Origin: Pseudomonas sp. SJZ079
Lineage (GTDB): Bacteria; Pseudomonadota; Gammaproteobacteria; Pseudomonadales; Pseudomonadaceae
NCBI RefSeq assembly: GCF_007993865.1
Contig: NZ_VIUH01000012.1
Coordinates: forward strand, 1 to 52,315
Length of the DNA: 52,315 bases
Reading direction: 5' to 3'
Each line of letters starts with the position of its first letter. The stretch's first letter is position 1. Positions 1 through 10,377 of the stretch are shown here, in pieces. A program made the position numbers and the translations under genes. A model generated the notes under the pieces. That model was not told the DNA's origin. It was given only the letters and a program-made list of their open reading frames with translations, and made no database searches.

Positions 1-128
1 TCATTTGGAACAACCAAACCGCGCTCCTCGTGCCTTGCCTCGCGCAAAAACAAGCTACGGCGCGGCCGCGAATGAAACGGCAACAGACCCTAGCCACGTT
101 ACTCAGACTCACTGCCGAGGTGTACGCC

Positions 129-911
129 ATGACCGCCGCCCATGTTCTGCCCACCGTCACCCTCAAGGAGCAGGTGTCCGCCGCCGAATGGCAGACCCGC
201 GTCGACCTGGCCGCCTGTTACCGGCTGATCGCGCTGTACGGTTGGGATGACCTGATCTTCACCCACATCTCGGCCAAGGTGCCGGGCAGCGAAGAATTCC
301 TGATCAACCCCTTCGGCCTGATGTTCCATGAGATCACCGCCTCCAGCCTGGTGAAAATCGACCTGGCCGGCAACAAGCTGATGGACAGCCCCTTCGAGAT
401 CAACCCGGCCGGCTACACCATCCACAGCGCGGTGCACGAGGTGCGCCACGATGTCGCCTGCGTGCTGCATATTCACACCGCCGCTGGTATCGCCGTCTCC
501 GCGCAGAAGCAGGGCCTGCTGCCACTGTCGCAGCAGTCGTTGTTCGTCCTCGCCAGCCTGGCCTATCACGGCTACGAGGGCGTGGCGCTGAACCATGACG
601 AGAAGGCCCGCTTGCAGCAGGACCTGGGCGACAAGAACTTCATGATTCTGCCCAACCACGGCCTGTTGACCGCGGCCGGCAGCATCGCCGATGCCTTCCT
701 GATGATGTTCACCCTGCAGCGCGCCTGCGAAATCCAGGTGATGGCGCAGAGTGGAGGCGCCGAGTTGATCCACATCCCCCAGCAGATTCTCGATGGCGCC
801 AAGGCGATGCTCGCCGGGGTGATGAAGAGCCCGCAGGGCATGGGCGGCGCGCTGCCCTGGCCGGCCCTGCTGCGCAAGCTCGACCAGCAGCTGCCGGGCT
901 ATGCCGAATGA
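129..911 (+). CDS. Class II aldolase/adducin family protein
   Basis: A 260-residue cytoplasmic protein of the class II aldolase/adducin fold, whose members are zinc-dependent aldolases or decarboxylases acting on sugar phosphates and related hydroxy acids. Seen: the zinc-ligand type motif HIHT in the middle and NHGLLTAAGS in the C-terminal half, both typical of the family. The start at 129 was chosen over the upstream in-frame start at 30 because GAGG lies 8 nt before it. Its end overlaps the next gene by 4 nt (ATGA), so the two are translationally coupled. Family membership is firm. The substrate cannot be read from sequence; the neighbours (hydrolase, SDR, crotonase) suggest catabolism of a small organic acid or a ring-cleavage product. 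Confidence 0.85.
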   Translation: MTAAHVLPTVTLKEQVSAAEWQTRVDLAACYRLIALYGWDDLIFTHISAKVPGSEEFLINPFGLMFHEITASSLVKIDLAGNKLMDSPFEINPAGYTIHSAVHEVRHDVACVLHIHTAAGIAVSAQKQGLLPLSQQSLFVLASLAYHGYEGVALNHDEKARLQQDLGDKNFMILPNHGLLTAAGSIADAFLMMFTLQRACEIQVMAQSGGAELIHIPQQILDGAKAMLAGVMKSPQGMGGALPWPALLRKLDQQLPGYAE

Positions 912-1789
912 CTGCGCTGCCCGGCATTGCCCTGGCGGATTGGCGCGGCGAAGGCCTGCCCTTCGTGTTTCGCGGCCATGCCATGCGCTATTGGACAGCC
1001 GGCGCGGCAGATGCCGAGCCGTTGCTGTTGATCCACGGCTTCCCCACGGCCAGTTGGGATTGGCATCGTCTGTGGGCCCCTCTGGCCGCCCGCTACCGGC
1101 TGATCGCCTGCGACATGCTCGGTTTCGGCGACTCGGCCAAGCCACGCGGGCACGCCTACAGCCTGCTGGAGCAGGCCGATCTGCAGCAGGCGCTGCTGCA
1201 GCACTTGGGCATCGAGGGACCGGTGCATTTGCTGGCCCACGATTACGGCGACAGCGTCGCCCAGGAACTGCTGGCGCGGCACCATGAGGGCAGGGTGCGG
1301 CTCGCCAGTTGCGTATTTCTCAATGGCGGCCTGTTCCCGGAAACCCATCACCCGGTGCTGGTGCAGAAGCTCTTACTCAGCCCCGTCGGATGGCTGATCG
1401 GCAAGCTGTTCGGGCGCAAGCAGCTGGCGGCCAACTTCGCCAAGGTATTCGGTCCGCAGACCCAGCCCAGTGTCGCGGAGCTGGACGATTTCTGGAGCCT
1501 GATCGCGCACAACGATGGGCCCGGGGTCATGCACTTGCTGATCCGCTATATGCCGGAGCGCCGCGTGCAGCGTGAACGTTGGTTGGCGGCGATGCAGCAG
1601 GGCGGAGTGCCGCTGCGGCTGATCGATGGCGCGTTCGACCCGATCTCCGGTGCGCATATGCTGGCGCGTTACCGTGAGCTGATCCCCGAGCCGGACAGCG
1701 TGCTGTTGGACGGCATCGGCCACTACCCGCAAACCGAGGCGCCCGAGCGGGTGTTGGAGCATTACCTGGCGTTTCGCCAAGTCTTATAA
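908..1789 (+). CDS. Alpha/beta hydrolase with Asp nucleophile (epoxide hydrolase/haloalkane dehalogenase-like)
   Basis: A 293-residue alpha/beta hydrolase. The oxyanion-hole motif HGFP lies at residues 43-46. The nucleophile elbow reads AHDYGDS, so the nucleophile is Asp112 and not Ser, as in epoxide hydrolases, haloalkane dehalogenases and fluoroacetate dehalogenases. The likely base is His272 in GIGHYPQTEAPE near the C-terminus. No signal peptide is visible, so it is probably cytoplasmic. It starts inside the stop codon of the class II aldolase gene (ATGA overlap), which makes one operon. The Asp nucleophile supports hydrolysis of an epoxide or carbon-halogen bond, but which one is not decidable from sequence alone. 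Confidence 0.85.
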   Translation: MTALPGIALADWRGEGLPFVFRGHAMRYWTAGAADAEPLLLIHGFPTASWDWHRLWAPLAARYRLIACDMLGFGDSAKPRGHAYSLLEQADLQQALLQHLGIEGPVHLLAHDYGDSVAQELLARHHEGRVRLASCVFLNGGLFPETHHPVLVQKLLLSPVGWLIGKLFGRKQLAANFAKVFGPQTQPSVAELDDFWSLIAHNDGPGVMHLLIRYMPERRVQRERWLAAMQQGGVPLRLIDGAFDPISGAHMLARYRELIPEPDSVLLDGIGHYPQTEAPERVLEHYLAFRQVL

Positions 1790-1924
1790 GCAGCGTCGAT
1801 GATGGCTGCGCATCGTCATTGTGCTGTCTTATCGAGCACCATTCAGCGGCGGGCGTGTTGATTGTGACAGGCGCTGGTCTGCAGGACACTCGAGGCATTG
1901 TCCATCTGCCGAGGAGTCGATTGC

Positions 1925-2836
1925 ATGAGTGAAGCCATCCGTTTTCAAGACCAGGTCGTGATCGTTACGGGGGCCGGTGGCGGCTTGGGGCGCACCCACG
2001 CGCTGCTGTTCGCCAAACACGGTGCCAAGGTGGTGGTCAACGACCTCGGCGGCAGCACCCATGGCGAAGGCGCCAATAGCTCGGCGGCGGACAAGGTGGT
2101 CGAAGAAATCCGCGCCGCTGGCGGCACCGCGGTGGCCAACCATGATTCGGTGACCGACGGCGAGAAGATCGTCCAGCACGCCCTGGATGCCTTCGGTCGC
2201 ATCGACGTGGTGGTGAATAACGCCGGCATCCTGCGCGACAAGACCTTCCACAAGATGGAAGACGCCGACTGGGACCTGGTCTACAAGGTCCACGTCGAGG
2301 GTGCCTACAAGGTCACCCGCGCCGCCTGGCCGCACATGCGTGAGCAGGGGTATGGCCGGGTGATCTTCACCGCGTCGACCTCGGGCATCTACGGCAACTT
2401 CGGTCAATCCAACTACGGCATGGCCAAGCTCGGCCTGTATGGCCTGACCCGCACCCTGGCCATCGAAGGACGCAAGAACAACATCCTGGTCAATGCCATC
2501 GCCCCCACTGGCGGCACGCGGATGACCGAGGGGCTGATCCCGCCGCAGGTGTTCGAGCAACTCAAGCCCGAGCTGATCAGCCCGCTGGTGGTCTATCTGG
2601 CCAGTCAAGCCTGTGAGGAAACCTCCGGGTTGTTCGAAGTCGGCGGCGGCTGGATCGGCAAGACCCGTTGGGAGCGCAGCCTGGGCGTCGGTTTCGACCC
2701 GCGTGCCGGCTTCAGCCCGGAAGACGTGGCGGCCAGCTGGCAGCAGATCTGCGACTTCGACGGCGCGGCGCATCCGGCCGACAATATCGAGGCGCTCAAG
2801 GAAATGATGGAGCACCTGCAGAAATACGCCCTCTGA
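1925..2836 (+). CDS. SDR family oxidoreductase, 3-hydroxyacyl-CoA dehydrogenase-like
   Basis: A 303-residue short-chain dehydrogenase/reductase. Seen: NAD(P)-binding TGAGGGLG at 15-22, NNAG at 98-101, catalytic Ser near 151-153, and YGMAK giving Tyr164 and Lys168. The long insert after the first strand (NDLGGSTHGEG) and the overall length match the dehydrogenase unit of peroxisomal multifunctional enzyme 2, so an (R)-3-hydroxyacyl-CoA type substrate is likely by family. The ATG at 1925 is preferred over the one at 1898 because GAGGAG ends 8 nt before it. It follows the hydrolase after about 135 nt and ends just before a strong hairpin terminator. Confidence 0.85.
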   Translation: MSEAIRFQDQVVIVTGAGGGLGRTHALLFAKHGAKVVVNDLGGSTHGEGANSSAADKVVEEIRAAGGTAVANHDSVTDGEKIVQHALDAFGRIDVVVNNAGILRDKTFHKMEDADWDLVYKVHVEGAYKVTRAAWPHMREQGYGRVIFTASTSGIYGNFGQSNYGMAKLGLYGLTRTLAIEGRKNNILVNAIAPTGGTRMTEGLIPPQVFEQLKPELISPLVVYLASQACEETSGLFEVGGGWIGKTRWERSLGVGFDPRAGFSPEDVAASWQQICDFDGAAHPADNIEALKEMMEHLQKYAL

Positions 2837-2899
2837 ACACGCCAGACGGGCGGGGAAATCGGCCAGCGAGCTGATTTCCTGGCCACAGGCAATTAAGGT

Positions 2900-2924
2900 A
2901 AAGGCCGGCTCAATGCCGGCCTTT
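2900..2924 (+). terminator. Rho-independent terminator after the SDR gene
   Basis: A 10-bp perfect stem, AAAGGCCGGC paired with GCCGGCCTTT around the loop TCAAT, lies 64 nt after the SDR stop codon. The 3' arm ends in TTT, and the A-rich 5' arm would let it work on either strand. Confidence 0.75.
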
Positions 2925-2953
2925 GGCGTTTCAGGGCCGTGCTAAACGAATCC

Positions 2954-3241
2954 GTAGCCCGGATGCAATCCGGGAGCATCTGCCGGCGGCCGGACCACTC
3001 CGCTTCCGGATTGCATCCAGACTCCGGCCTTGAGCGGGGCTTTTGTGGGAGCGGCCTTGGCCGCGAAAATTTGTCATCTCAGCGCCGTAGCCAGGATGAC
3101 TTCCGCAGAGCATCTGCTGGCGACCTGGCCACCCCGCTTCCGGATTGCATCCGGACTCCGGTCTTGAGCGGGGCTTTTGTAGGAGCGGCCTGGGCCGCGA
3201 AAAGTTGTTGTCTCAGTGTCGTTGCCAGGATGAAATCCGGG
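2954..3241. repeat. REP-type palindrome followed by a 134-bp tandem duplication
   Basis: This fills the gene-free stretch 2837-3290. A palindromic unit GTAGCCCGGATGCAATCCGGG is at 2954-2974. Two imperfect copies of a 134-bp block follow (2975-3108 and 3109-3241). Each contains a CGGATTGCATCC half-unit, the phrase TTGAGCGGGGCTTTTGT, and the Pseudomonas REP-like unit GGAGCGGCC-T-GGCCGCGAAAA. The copies differ at scattered positions, so the duplication is not very recent. No ORF here looks coding. Confidence 0.8.
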
Positions 3242-3290
3242 CTTCGGTCGCGCATCAGTAGCCTCGTCGTCTGTTAAGGGAGCGTGCGTC

Positions 3291-4061
3291 ATGAGTGTTC
3301 TTGTCGAGAAAAACGGTCCGATCACCACCCTGACCATCGACCGGCCACAGCTGCGCAATGCCGTGGATCGGCCGACCGCCGAGGCCCTGGCCGCTGCGTT
3401 GCGCGCGTTCGAGGCGGACGAACAGGCGTTGGTGGCGGTGCTCACCGGCGCCGACGGTACTTTTTGCGCCGGTGCCGACCTCGGCGCGGTGGCCGAGGGG
3501 GGCGAGCGGGGCAATCGCCTGGAACTCGACGGTGACGGCCCGATGGGGCCGAGCCGCATGCAACTGAGCAAGCCACTGATCGCCGCCATCGAAGGCCATG
3601 CGGTGGCCGGCGGTCTGGAGCTGGCGTTGCTCGCCGATCTGCGGGTGATGGCCGATGACGCGGTGCTCGGGGTGTTTTGCCGGCGCTTCGGCGTGCCGCT
3701 GATCGACGGTGGCACGGTGCGCTTGCCGCGGATCATCGGCCAGGGCCGGGCGCTGGACCTGATTCTCACCGGTCGCCCGGTGTTGGCCGGCGAAGCGCTG
3801 GCCATGGGCCTGGTCAGTCGAGTGGTGCCGGCCGGTTCGGCGTTGGTCGCCGCGCAGCAATTGGCCCTGGAGATCGCCGGCTTTCCGCAACGCTGCATGC
3901 TGGCCGATCGGGCCAGCGCCTATGCGCAGTGGCAGTTGCCGTTTGCCGAGGCTATCGCCCATGAGTTTCGCGGCGGCCTGGCGGTGATCGAGAGTGGCGA
4001 AACCCGCTCCGGCGCGCAGCGCTTCAAGGCCGGCGCGGGTCGCCACGGCAAGTTCCAGTAA
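3291..4061 (+). CDS. Enoyl-CoA hydratase/isomerase (crotonase) family protein
   Basis: A 256-residue crotonase-fold protein. The first oxyanion-hole segment GTFCAGADL is at 56-64 and the second, GHAVAGGLELAL, at 102-113. Glu110 matches one of the two catalytic glutamates of enoyl-CoA hydratase, but the position of the second (rat Glu164) appears to be Cys130. Asp139 sits in the PLIDGGT loop instead. By family the chemistry is on an acyl-CoA; the altered active site argues against simply assuming hydratase. AAGGGAG upstream supports the ATG at 3291. It converges with the sigma-54 regulator, their stops only a few bases apart. Confidence 0.85.
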   Translation: MSVLVEKNGPITTLTIDRPQLRNAVDRPTAEALAAALRAFEADEQALVAVLTGADGTFCAGADLGAVAEGGERGNRLELDGDGPMGPSRMQLSKPLIAAIEGHAVAGGLELALLADLRVMADDAVLGVFCRRFGVPLIDGGTVRLPRIIGQGRALDLILTGRPVLAGEALAMGLVSRVVPAGSALVAAQQLALEIAGFPQRCMLADRASAYAQWQLPFAEAIAHEFRGGLAVIESGETRSGAQRFKAGAGRHGKFQ

Positions 4062-4065
4062 CGCC

Positions 4066-5604
<1,539 letters not shown>

Positions 5605-5744
5605 GCGGGCAACTGGCGGTGGTTAGCTGAGGGGCTGCAGTATGCCCGGTCTGCGTGGCTTAGTTAACCTGGGGGCGTTGCCGACACGCTCGCCGGGTAT
5701 TTGTCGGCGTGGCTCCAGCGGCGAAGGGCGGTGCTAGAGCAATC

Positions 5745-5761
5745 ATTAACCTGAGCGTAAT
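5745..5761. promoter_or_regulatory. Candidate LysR-type operator upstream of mdcA
   Basis: The palindrome ATTA-N9-TAAT lies 82 nt before the mdcA start codon. It satisfies the T-N11-A rule for LysR-family activator sites. MdcR, the LysR protein encoded at the end of the operon, is the obvious candidate to bind it. No convincing -35/-10 pair could be fixed. Confidence 0.45.
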
Positions 5762-5842
5762 GAAACCTCTGCCTGCTTGATTGATGGCCCAGCGGTTGAG
5801 CTCCTAAGGTGCTGCCACGACAGCGGAACTCGTGGAGTCAGC

Positions 5843-7519
5843 ATGACAACTACAATATCCCCACCGCCGCAATGGTCGCGTCGTCGCGCTGAAAAAGCCC
5901 GACGCCTCGATCAGGTGCGCAGCCTCGCCGATGGTGTGGTCCTGCCCAGCGACAAGATAGTCGCGGCGCTCGAAGCCTTGATCGCCCCCGGCGATCGGGT
6001 GGTGCTCGAAGGCAACAACCAGAAACAGGCGGATTTTCTCTCCCGCTCGCTGGCCCAGGTCGACCCCGGCCGTTTGCACGACTTGCACATGATCATGCCC
6101 AGCGTCAGTCGCGCCGAACACCTGGATCTGTTCGAACGCGGTATCGCGCGCAAACTCGACTTCTCCTTCGCCGGCCCGCAGAGCCTGCGCATCGGCCAGT
6201 TGCTGGAAGACGGCCTGCTCGAAGTCGGCGCCATCCACACCTACATCGAGCTGTATTCGCGCCTGCTGGTCGACCTGATCCCCAATGTCGCCCTGGTCGC
6301 CGGCTTCAAGGCCGACCGTGCCGGCAATATCTACACCGGGCCGAGCACCGAGGACACCCCCGCCTTGGTCGAGCCGACCGCCTTCAGCGACGGCATCGTT
6401 ATCGTCCAGGTCAACGAACTGGTCGACGATGTCAGCGAGCTGCCGCGGGTGGACATTCCCGGCTCCTGGGTGGATTTCGTGGTGGTGGCGGATAAACCGT
6501 TCTACATCGAGCCGCTGTTCACCCGCGACCCGCGCCACATCAAGCCGGTGCATGTGCTGATGGCGATGATGGCGATCCGCGGCATCTACGAAAAGCACAA
6601 GGTGCAGTCGCTCAACCATGGCATTGGCTTCAACACTGCGGCCATCGAACTGATCCTGCCGACCTACGGCGAGTCCCTCGGCCTCAAGGGCAAAATCTGC
6701 CGCAACTGGACACTCAACCCGCACCCGACCCTGATCCCGGCGATCGAGACCGGCTGGGTCGAGAGCGTGCACTGCTTTGGTACCGAGCTGGGCATGGAAA
6801 ATTACATCGCCATGCGCCCGGACGTGTTCTTCACCGGTCGCGACGGCTCGCTGCGCTCCAACCGCATGATGTGCCAACTGGCCGGGCAGTACGCAGTCGA
6901 CCTGTTTATCGGCGCCACCCTGCAGGTGGATGGCGACGGTCATTCATCGACCGTCACCCGTGGCCGTCTGGCCGGTTTCGGCGGCGCGCCGAACATGGGC
7001 CACGATCCGCGCGGCCGCCGGCACGCCACGCCGGCCTGGTTGGACATGTGTTCTGCCGACGGTGCCGGGCCGGTGACCCTGCTCGAACGCGGCAAGAAAC
7101 TGGTGGTGCAGATGGTCGAGACCTTCCAGGAAGGCGGTAAGCCGACCTTCGTCGACAACCTGGATGCGCTCGAGGTGGCGAGGAAGAGCGGCATGCCGTT
7201 GGCGCCGATCATGATCTACGGCGACGACGTCACCCACCTGCTTACCGAAGAGGGCATCGCCTACCTGTACAAGGCGCGCTCCCTGGAGGAGCGCCGGGCG
7301 ATGATCGCCGCGGTCGCCGGAGTGACCGCCATCGGCCTGCGCCACGACCCGCAAGACACCGCGCGCATGCGCCGCGAAGGCCTGATCGCCCTGCCGGAAG
7401 ACCTCGGCATCCGCCGCGCCGATGCCAGCCGTGAACTGCTCGCCGCCAAGAGCATCGCCGAACTGGTCGACTGGTCCGGCGGCCTGTACAACCCGCCCGC
7501 CAAATTCAGGAGCTGGTGA
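5843..7519 (+). CDS. mdcA: Malonate decarboxylase alpha subunit (acyl-carrier transferase)
   Basis: A 558-residue subunit of the soluble biotin-independent malonate decarboxylase. MdcA moves the carrier protein between acetyl and malonyl groups (acetyl-S-ACP:malonate ACP transferase) and releases acetate. The whole length matches the family: conserved N-terminus with [12 protein letters not shown], the CoA-transferase-like body with [14 protein letters not shown], and the segment [14 protein letters not shown]. The ATG at 5843 follows GTGGAG; the in-frame start 66 nt upstream lacks a ribosome site. It opens the operon mdcABCDEGH-madLM and overlaps mdcB by one base (TGATG). Confidence 0.97.
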   Translation: MTTTISPPPQWSRRRAEKARRLDQVRSLADGVVLPSDKIVAALEALIAPGDRVVLEGNNQKQADFLSRSLAQVDPGRLHDLHMIMPSVSRAEHLDLFERGIARKLDFSFAGPQSLRIGQLLEDGLLEVGAIHTYIELYSRLLVDLIPNVALVAGFKADRAGNIYTGPSTEDTPALVEPTAFSDGIVIVQVNELVDDVSELPRVDIPGSWVDFVVVADKPFYIEPLFTRDPRHIKPVHVLMAMMAIRGIYEKHKVQSLNHGIGFNTAAIELILPTYGESLGLKGKICRNWTLNPHPTLIPAIETGWVESVHCFGTELGMENYIAMRPDVFFTGRDGSLRSNRMMCQLAGQYAVDLFIGATLQVDGDGHSSTVTRGRLAGFGGAPNMGHDPRGRRHATPAWLDMCSADGAGPVTLLERGKKLVVQMVETFQEGGKPTFVDNLDALEVARKSGMPLAPIMIYGDDVTHLLTEEGIAYLYKARSLEERRAMIAAVAGVTAIGLRHDPQDTARMRREGLIALPEDLGIRRADASRELLAAKSIAELVDWSGGLYNPPAKFRSW

Positions 7520-8397
7520 TGAGCGCAGTCAATGCACGACAACCGCAGCTGTCCCTGAGCGAGAGTCTGGCGGACCTGGCGGTGGAGGCGCTGATCGACG
7601 AGGCCGACCTGTCGCCCAAACCGGGCCTGGTTGACCGCCGTGGCAGTGGCGCGCATACCGACCTGCACCTGGGTCTGATGCACGCCTCGGCGCTGTCGCT
7701 GTGGCCGATGTTCAAGGAAATGGTCGAGGCGGCGCAGGCGCACGGCGAGGTCAGCCAGTCCCTGCGCGAAGCGCTCGGCCGCATCGGCCGTGACGGCGAA
7801 GGGGAGATGCTGCGCATCACCGGCGGGGTGAATACCCATCGGGGCGCGATCTGGGCCCTGGGTCTGCTCACCGCCGCCGTTGCATTGGATACCCAAGCGG
7901 GTAAACCGGCGGCCGTCGCCTTGCGCGCCGCGCGTATCGCCATGCTCAACGACCGTGCCGCGCCGATCAATGGCGACAGTCATGGCGCCCAGGTCTGCCG
8001 CCTGTACGGCGTGCGCGGAGCTCGCGAAGAGGCGCAACTGGGTTTTCCCACAGTGATCCAGCAGGCCCTGCCGCAACTGCAGCGCAGCCGCGAGGCCGCC
8101 GCCGGCGAGCAGAATGCCCGACTGGATGCCTTGCTGGCGATCATGGCCAGTCTGGCTGACACCTGCGTGCTCTATCGCGCCGGTCTGGCCGGTCTGAGCA
8201 GCATGCAGGGCGGCGCCCGCGCGGTGCTCAAGGCCGGCGGTTGCGCCAGCCTGGATGGACGCCGGCGCCTGCGAGAACTCGATTACGACATGTTGAGGCT
8301 ACGTGCCTCACCCGGCGGTGCAGCCGATTTGCTCGCCGCGTCTTTATTCCTCGACCGCCTGCAGCCTGCGCTGCCGGCGCAGATTGGGAGTGTCTAA
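7519..8397 (+). CDS. mdcB: Triphosphoribosyl-dephospho-CoA synthase
   Basis: A 292-residue enzyme that makes 2'-(5''-triphosphoribosyl)-3'-dephospho-CoA from ATP and dephospho-CoA, the precursor of the MdcC prosthetic group. Seen: the CitG/MdcB signature [20 protein letters not shown] near the N-terminus, [20 protein letters not shown] in the middle and [19 protein letters not shown] later. It starts in the stop codon of mdcA. A GTG directly before the ATG is an alternative start adding one residue. Confidence 0.96.
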   Translation: MSAVNARQPQLSLSESLADLAVEALIDEADLSPKPGLVDRRGSGAHTDLHLGLMHASALSLWPMFKEMVEAAQAHGEVSQSLREALGRIGRDGEGEMLRITGGVNTHRGAIWALGLLTAAVALDTQAGKPAAVALRAARIAMLNDRAAPINGDSHGAQVCRLYGVRGAREEAQLGFPTVIQQALPQLQRSREAAAGEQNARLDALLAIMASLADTCVLYRAGLAGLSSMQGGARAVLKAGGCASLDGRRRLRELDYDMLRLRASPGGAADLLAASLFLDRLQPALPAQIGSV

Positions 8398-8399
8398 GT

Positions 8400-8699
8400 A
8401 TGGAAACCCTGTCTTTTGAATTTCCCGCCGGACAACCGGCGCAGCGCCGCGCACAGGTTGGTTGTGTCGGTTCCGGCGACCTGGAAGTGCTGCTCGAACC
8501 CGGCACGGCCGGCAGCCTGACGATCCAGGTGGTGACCTCGGTCAACGGCAGCGCGCCGCGCTGGCAGCAGCTGTTCGAGCGCATGTTCCGTGAGCAGCGC
8601 CTGCCGGCGCTGAGCATCTCGATCCACGATTTCGGCGCGACCCCTGGTGTGGTGCGTTTGCGCCTGGAGCAAGGCCTGGAGGAGTTAGCCCATGCATGA
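8400..8699 (+). CDS. mdcC: Malonate decarboxylase acyl carrier protein (delta subunit)
   Basis: A 99-residue acyl carrier protein. The prosthetic group 2'-(5''-phosphoribosyl)-3'-dephospho-CoA is attached to a serine in the motif VGSGDLEVL; here that is Ser25, the position known in Klebsiella MdcC. This family is unrelated in sequence to normal ACP. GGGAG upstream and the 2-nt gap after mdcB support the ATG at 8400. Its last 8 bases overlap the start of mdcD. Confidence 0.96.
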   Translation: METLSFEFPAGQPAQRRAQVGCVGSGDLEVLLEPGTAGSLTIQVVTSVNGSAPRWQQLFERMFREQRLPALSISIHDFGATPGVVRLRLEQGLEELAHA

Positions 8700-9549
8700 C
8701 GCCAATATCCAACGCCTGCTGCAGCAGCGCAGCTTCACCGAGCTCGGTGCCCGTCAGCGTGCCCGCGCCTTGCTCGACGCCGGTAGCTTTCGCGAGCTGC
8801 TCGATCCTTTTGCCCAGGTGGTTTCGCCCTGGTTGCCCAAGCAGGGCATCGTGCCCCAGGCCGATGACGGCGTGGTGGTCGGCAAGGGCCTGATCGACGC
8901 TCAACCGACGCTGATAGTCGCTATCGAAGGGGCGTTTCAGGGCGGCAGCCTCGGCGAAGTGGGCGGGGCAAAAATCGCCGGCGCGCTGGAACTGGCCGTC
9001 GAGGACAACCGCAACGGTACGCCGACCCGCGCCGTGCTGCTGCTGGAAACCGGCGGGGTACGTTTGCAGGAGGCCAACCTCGGCCTGGCTGCCATCGCCG
9101 AAATCCAGGCGGCCATCGTCGAGTTGCGCCAGTACCAGCCGGTGATCGCCCTGATCGCCGGGCCGGTCGGTTGCTTCGGCGGCATGTCCATCGCCGCCGG
9201 GTTGTGCAGCTACCTGCTGGTGACCCGCGAGGCGCGCCTGGGCCTGAACGGCCCGCAGGTGATCGAGCAGGAAGCCGGCCTCGACGAGTACGACTCGCGC
9301 GACCGGCCCTTCATCTGGAGCCTGACCGGCGGCGAGCAGCGCCACGCCAGCGGCCTGGTGGATGCTTATGTGGCCGACGATGTCGAGCCGATTCGCCAGC
9401 AACTGATCGCCTTGTTCCGTCAGGGTAAGCCGGCGTTGCAGCGCAGCCGTCGGCATGCCTGGTTCCTCGAACGCCTGCAGGAGGTCGATACCTCCATCCA
9501 AGCCGATGCCGCTGCCGTGCGCCGCGTCTATCAAGGAGAACAGCCATGA
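8692..9549 (+). CDS. mdcD: Malonate decarboxylase beta subunit
   Basis: A 285-residue carboxyltransferase-type subunit. MdcD and MdcE form the decarboxylase proper, taking malonyl-S-ACP to acetyl-S-ACP and CO2. It carries the crotonase-like fold of acyl-CoA carboxylase beta subunits; conserved stretches are EGAFQGGSLGEVGGAKIAGA and GPVGCFGGMSIAAGLCSYLL. It starts 8 nt inside mdcC, preceded by GGAG within mdcC, and ends in a 4-nt overlap with mdcE. Confidence 0.96.
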   Translation: MHDANIQRLLQQRSFTELGARQRARALLDAGSFRELLDPFAQVVSPWLPKQGIVPQADDGVVVGKGLIDAQPTLIVAIEGAFQGGSLGEVGGAKIAGALELAVEDNRNGTPTRAVLLLETGGVRLQEANLGLAAIAEIQAAIVELRQYQPVIALIAGPVGCFGGMSIAAGLCSYLLVTREARLGLNGPQVIEQEAGLDEYDSRDRPFIWSLTGGEQRHASGLVDAYVADDVEPIRQQLIALFRQGKPALQRSRRHAWFLERLQEVDTSIQADAAAVRRVYQGEQP

Positions 9550-10352
9550 GCACTGCTCGCGAACAACGTGGCCGCAGCTGGTTTAACGCCCTGGCTGGCG
9601 CGGCTAGCCCCATCGGCGGGCTGCCGGCTTCGCTGCTGGTGGCCGACACCGAGCTGGCCGGCCAGCCGCTGCGCTACCTCTCGGTGGTGGTCGACGAAAA
9701 CAATCCCTTCCCCCGTGTCCGCAACGGCGAGGTCGGCCTGCTCGAAGGCTGGGGCCTGGCCAAGGCGGTGGATGAGGTGATCGAGGCCGATGCCGACCGT
9801 CCGCACAAGCGCGCCTTGGTCGCCATCGTCGACGTGCCGAGCCAGGCCTATGGCCGCCGCGAGGAGGCCTATGGTATCCACCAGGCCCTGGCTGGCGCGG
9901 TGGACAGCTACGCCCGCGCCCGCCTGGCCGGGCATGCGGTGATCGGCCTGCTGGTCGGCAAGGCCATGTCCGGGGCCTTTCTCGCCCATGGCTACCAGGC
10001 GCAGCGTCTGATTGCCCTGCGCGACCCCGGCGTGATGGTGCATGCCATGGGCAAGGCCGCCGCCGCGCGCATCACCCTGCGCAGCGTCGAGGAACTGGAA
10101 ACCCTGGCCGCCAGCGTGCCGCCCATGGCCTATGACCTGGACAGCTACGCCTCGCTCGGCCTGCTCTGGGACACCCTGGACGTGGTTGAGGTCGCTCAAC
10201 CGAGCGCTGAGGATATCGCCCGGGTGGAGGATTGCCTGGGCCAGGCCCTGGCGGATATCGCCAGCGGAGCCAAGGACCTGCGCGGCCGTCTGGGCGCCGC
10301 CAATCGCGGCGCGTCCTCGCGGGTGCGCGAGTTGCTGCGCGCCCAGTGGTAA
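9546..10352 (+). CDS. mdcE: Malonate decarboxylase gamma subunit
   Basis: A 268-residue partner of MdcD in the decarboxylase heterodimer. Conserved features include DENNPFPRVRNGEVGLLEGW in the N-terminal third, VDVPSQAYGRREEAYGIHQA, and the glycine-rich GKAMSGAFLAHGYQAQRLIAL. It is translationally coupled to mdcD (ATGA overlap, AAGGAG within the end of mdcD) and followed 25 nt later by mdcG. No separate promoter is visible. Confidence 0.96.
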   Translation: MSTAREQRGRSWFNALAGAASPIGGLPASLLVADTELAGQPLRYLSVVVDENNPFPRVRNGEVGLLEGWGLAKAVDEVIEADADRPHKRALVAIVDVPSQAYGRREEAYGIHQALAGAVDSYARARLAGHAVIGLLVGKAMSGAFLAHGYQAQRLIALRDPGVMVHAMGKAAAARITLRSVEELETLAASVPPMAYDLDSYASLGLLWDTLDVVEVAQPSAEDIARVEDCLGQALADIASGAKDLRGRLGAANRGASSRVRELLRAQW

Positions 10353-10377
10353 GCGCAGACAGCGCCCGGAGCTAGCC

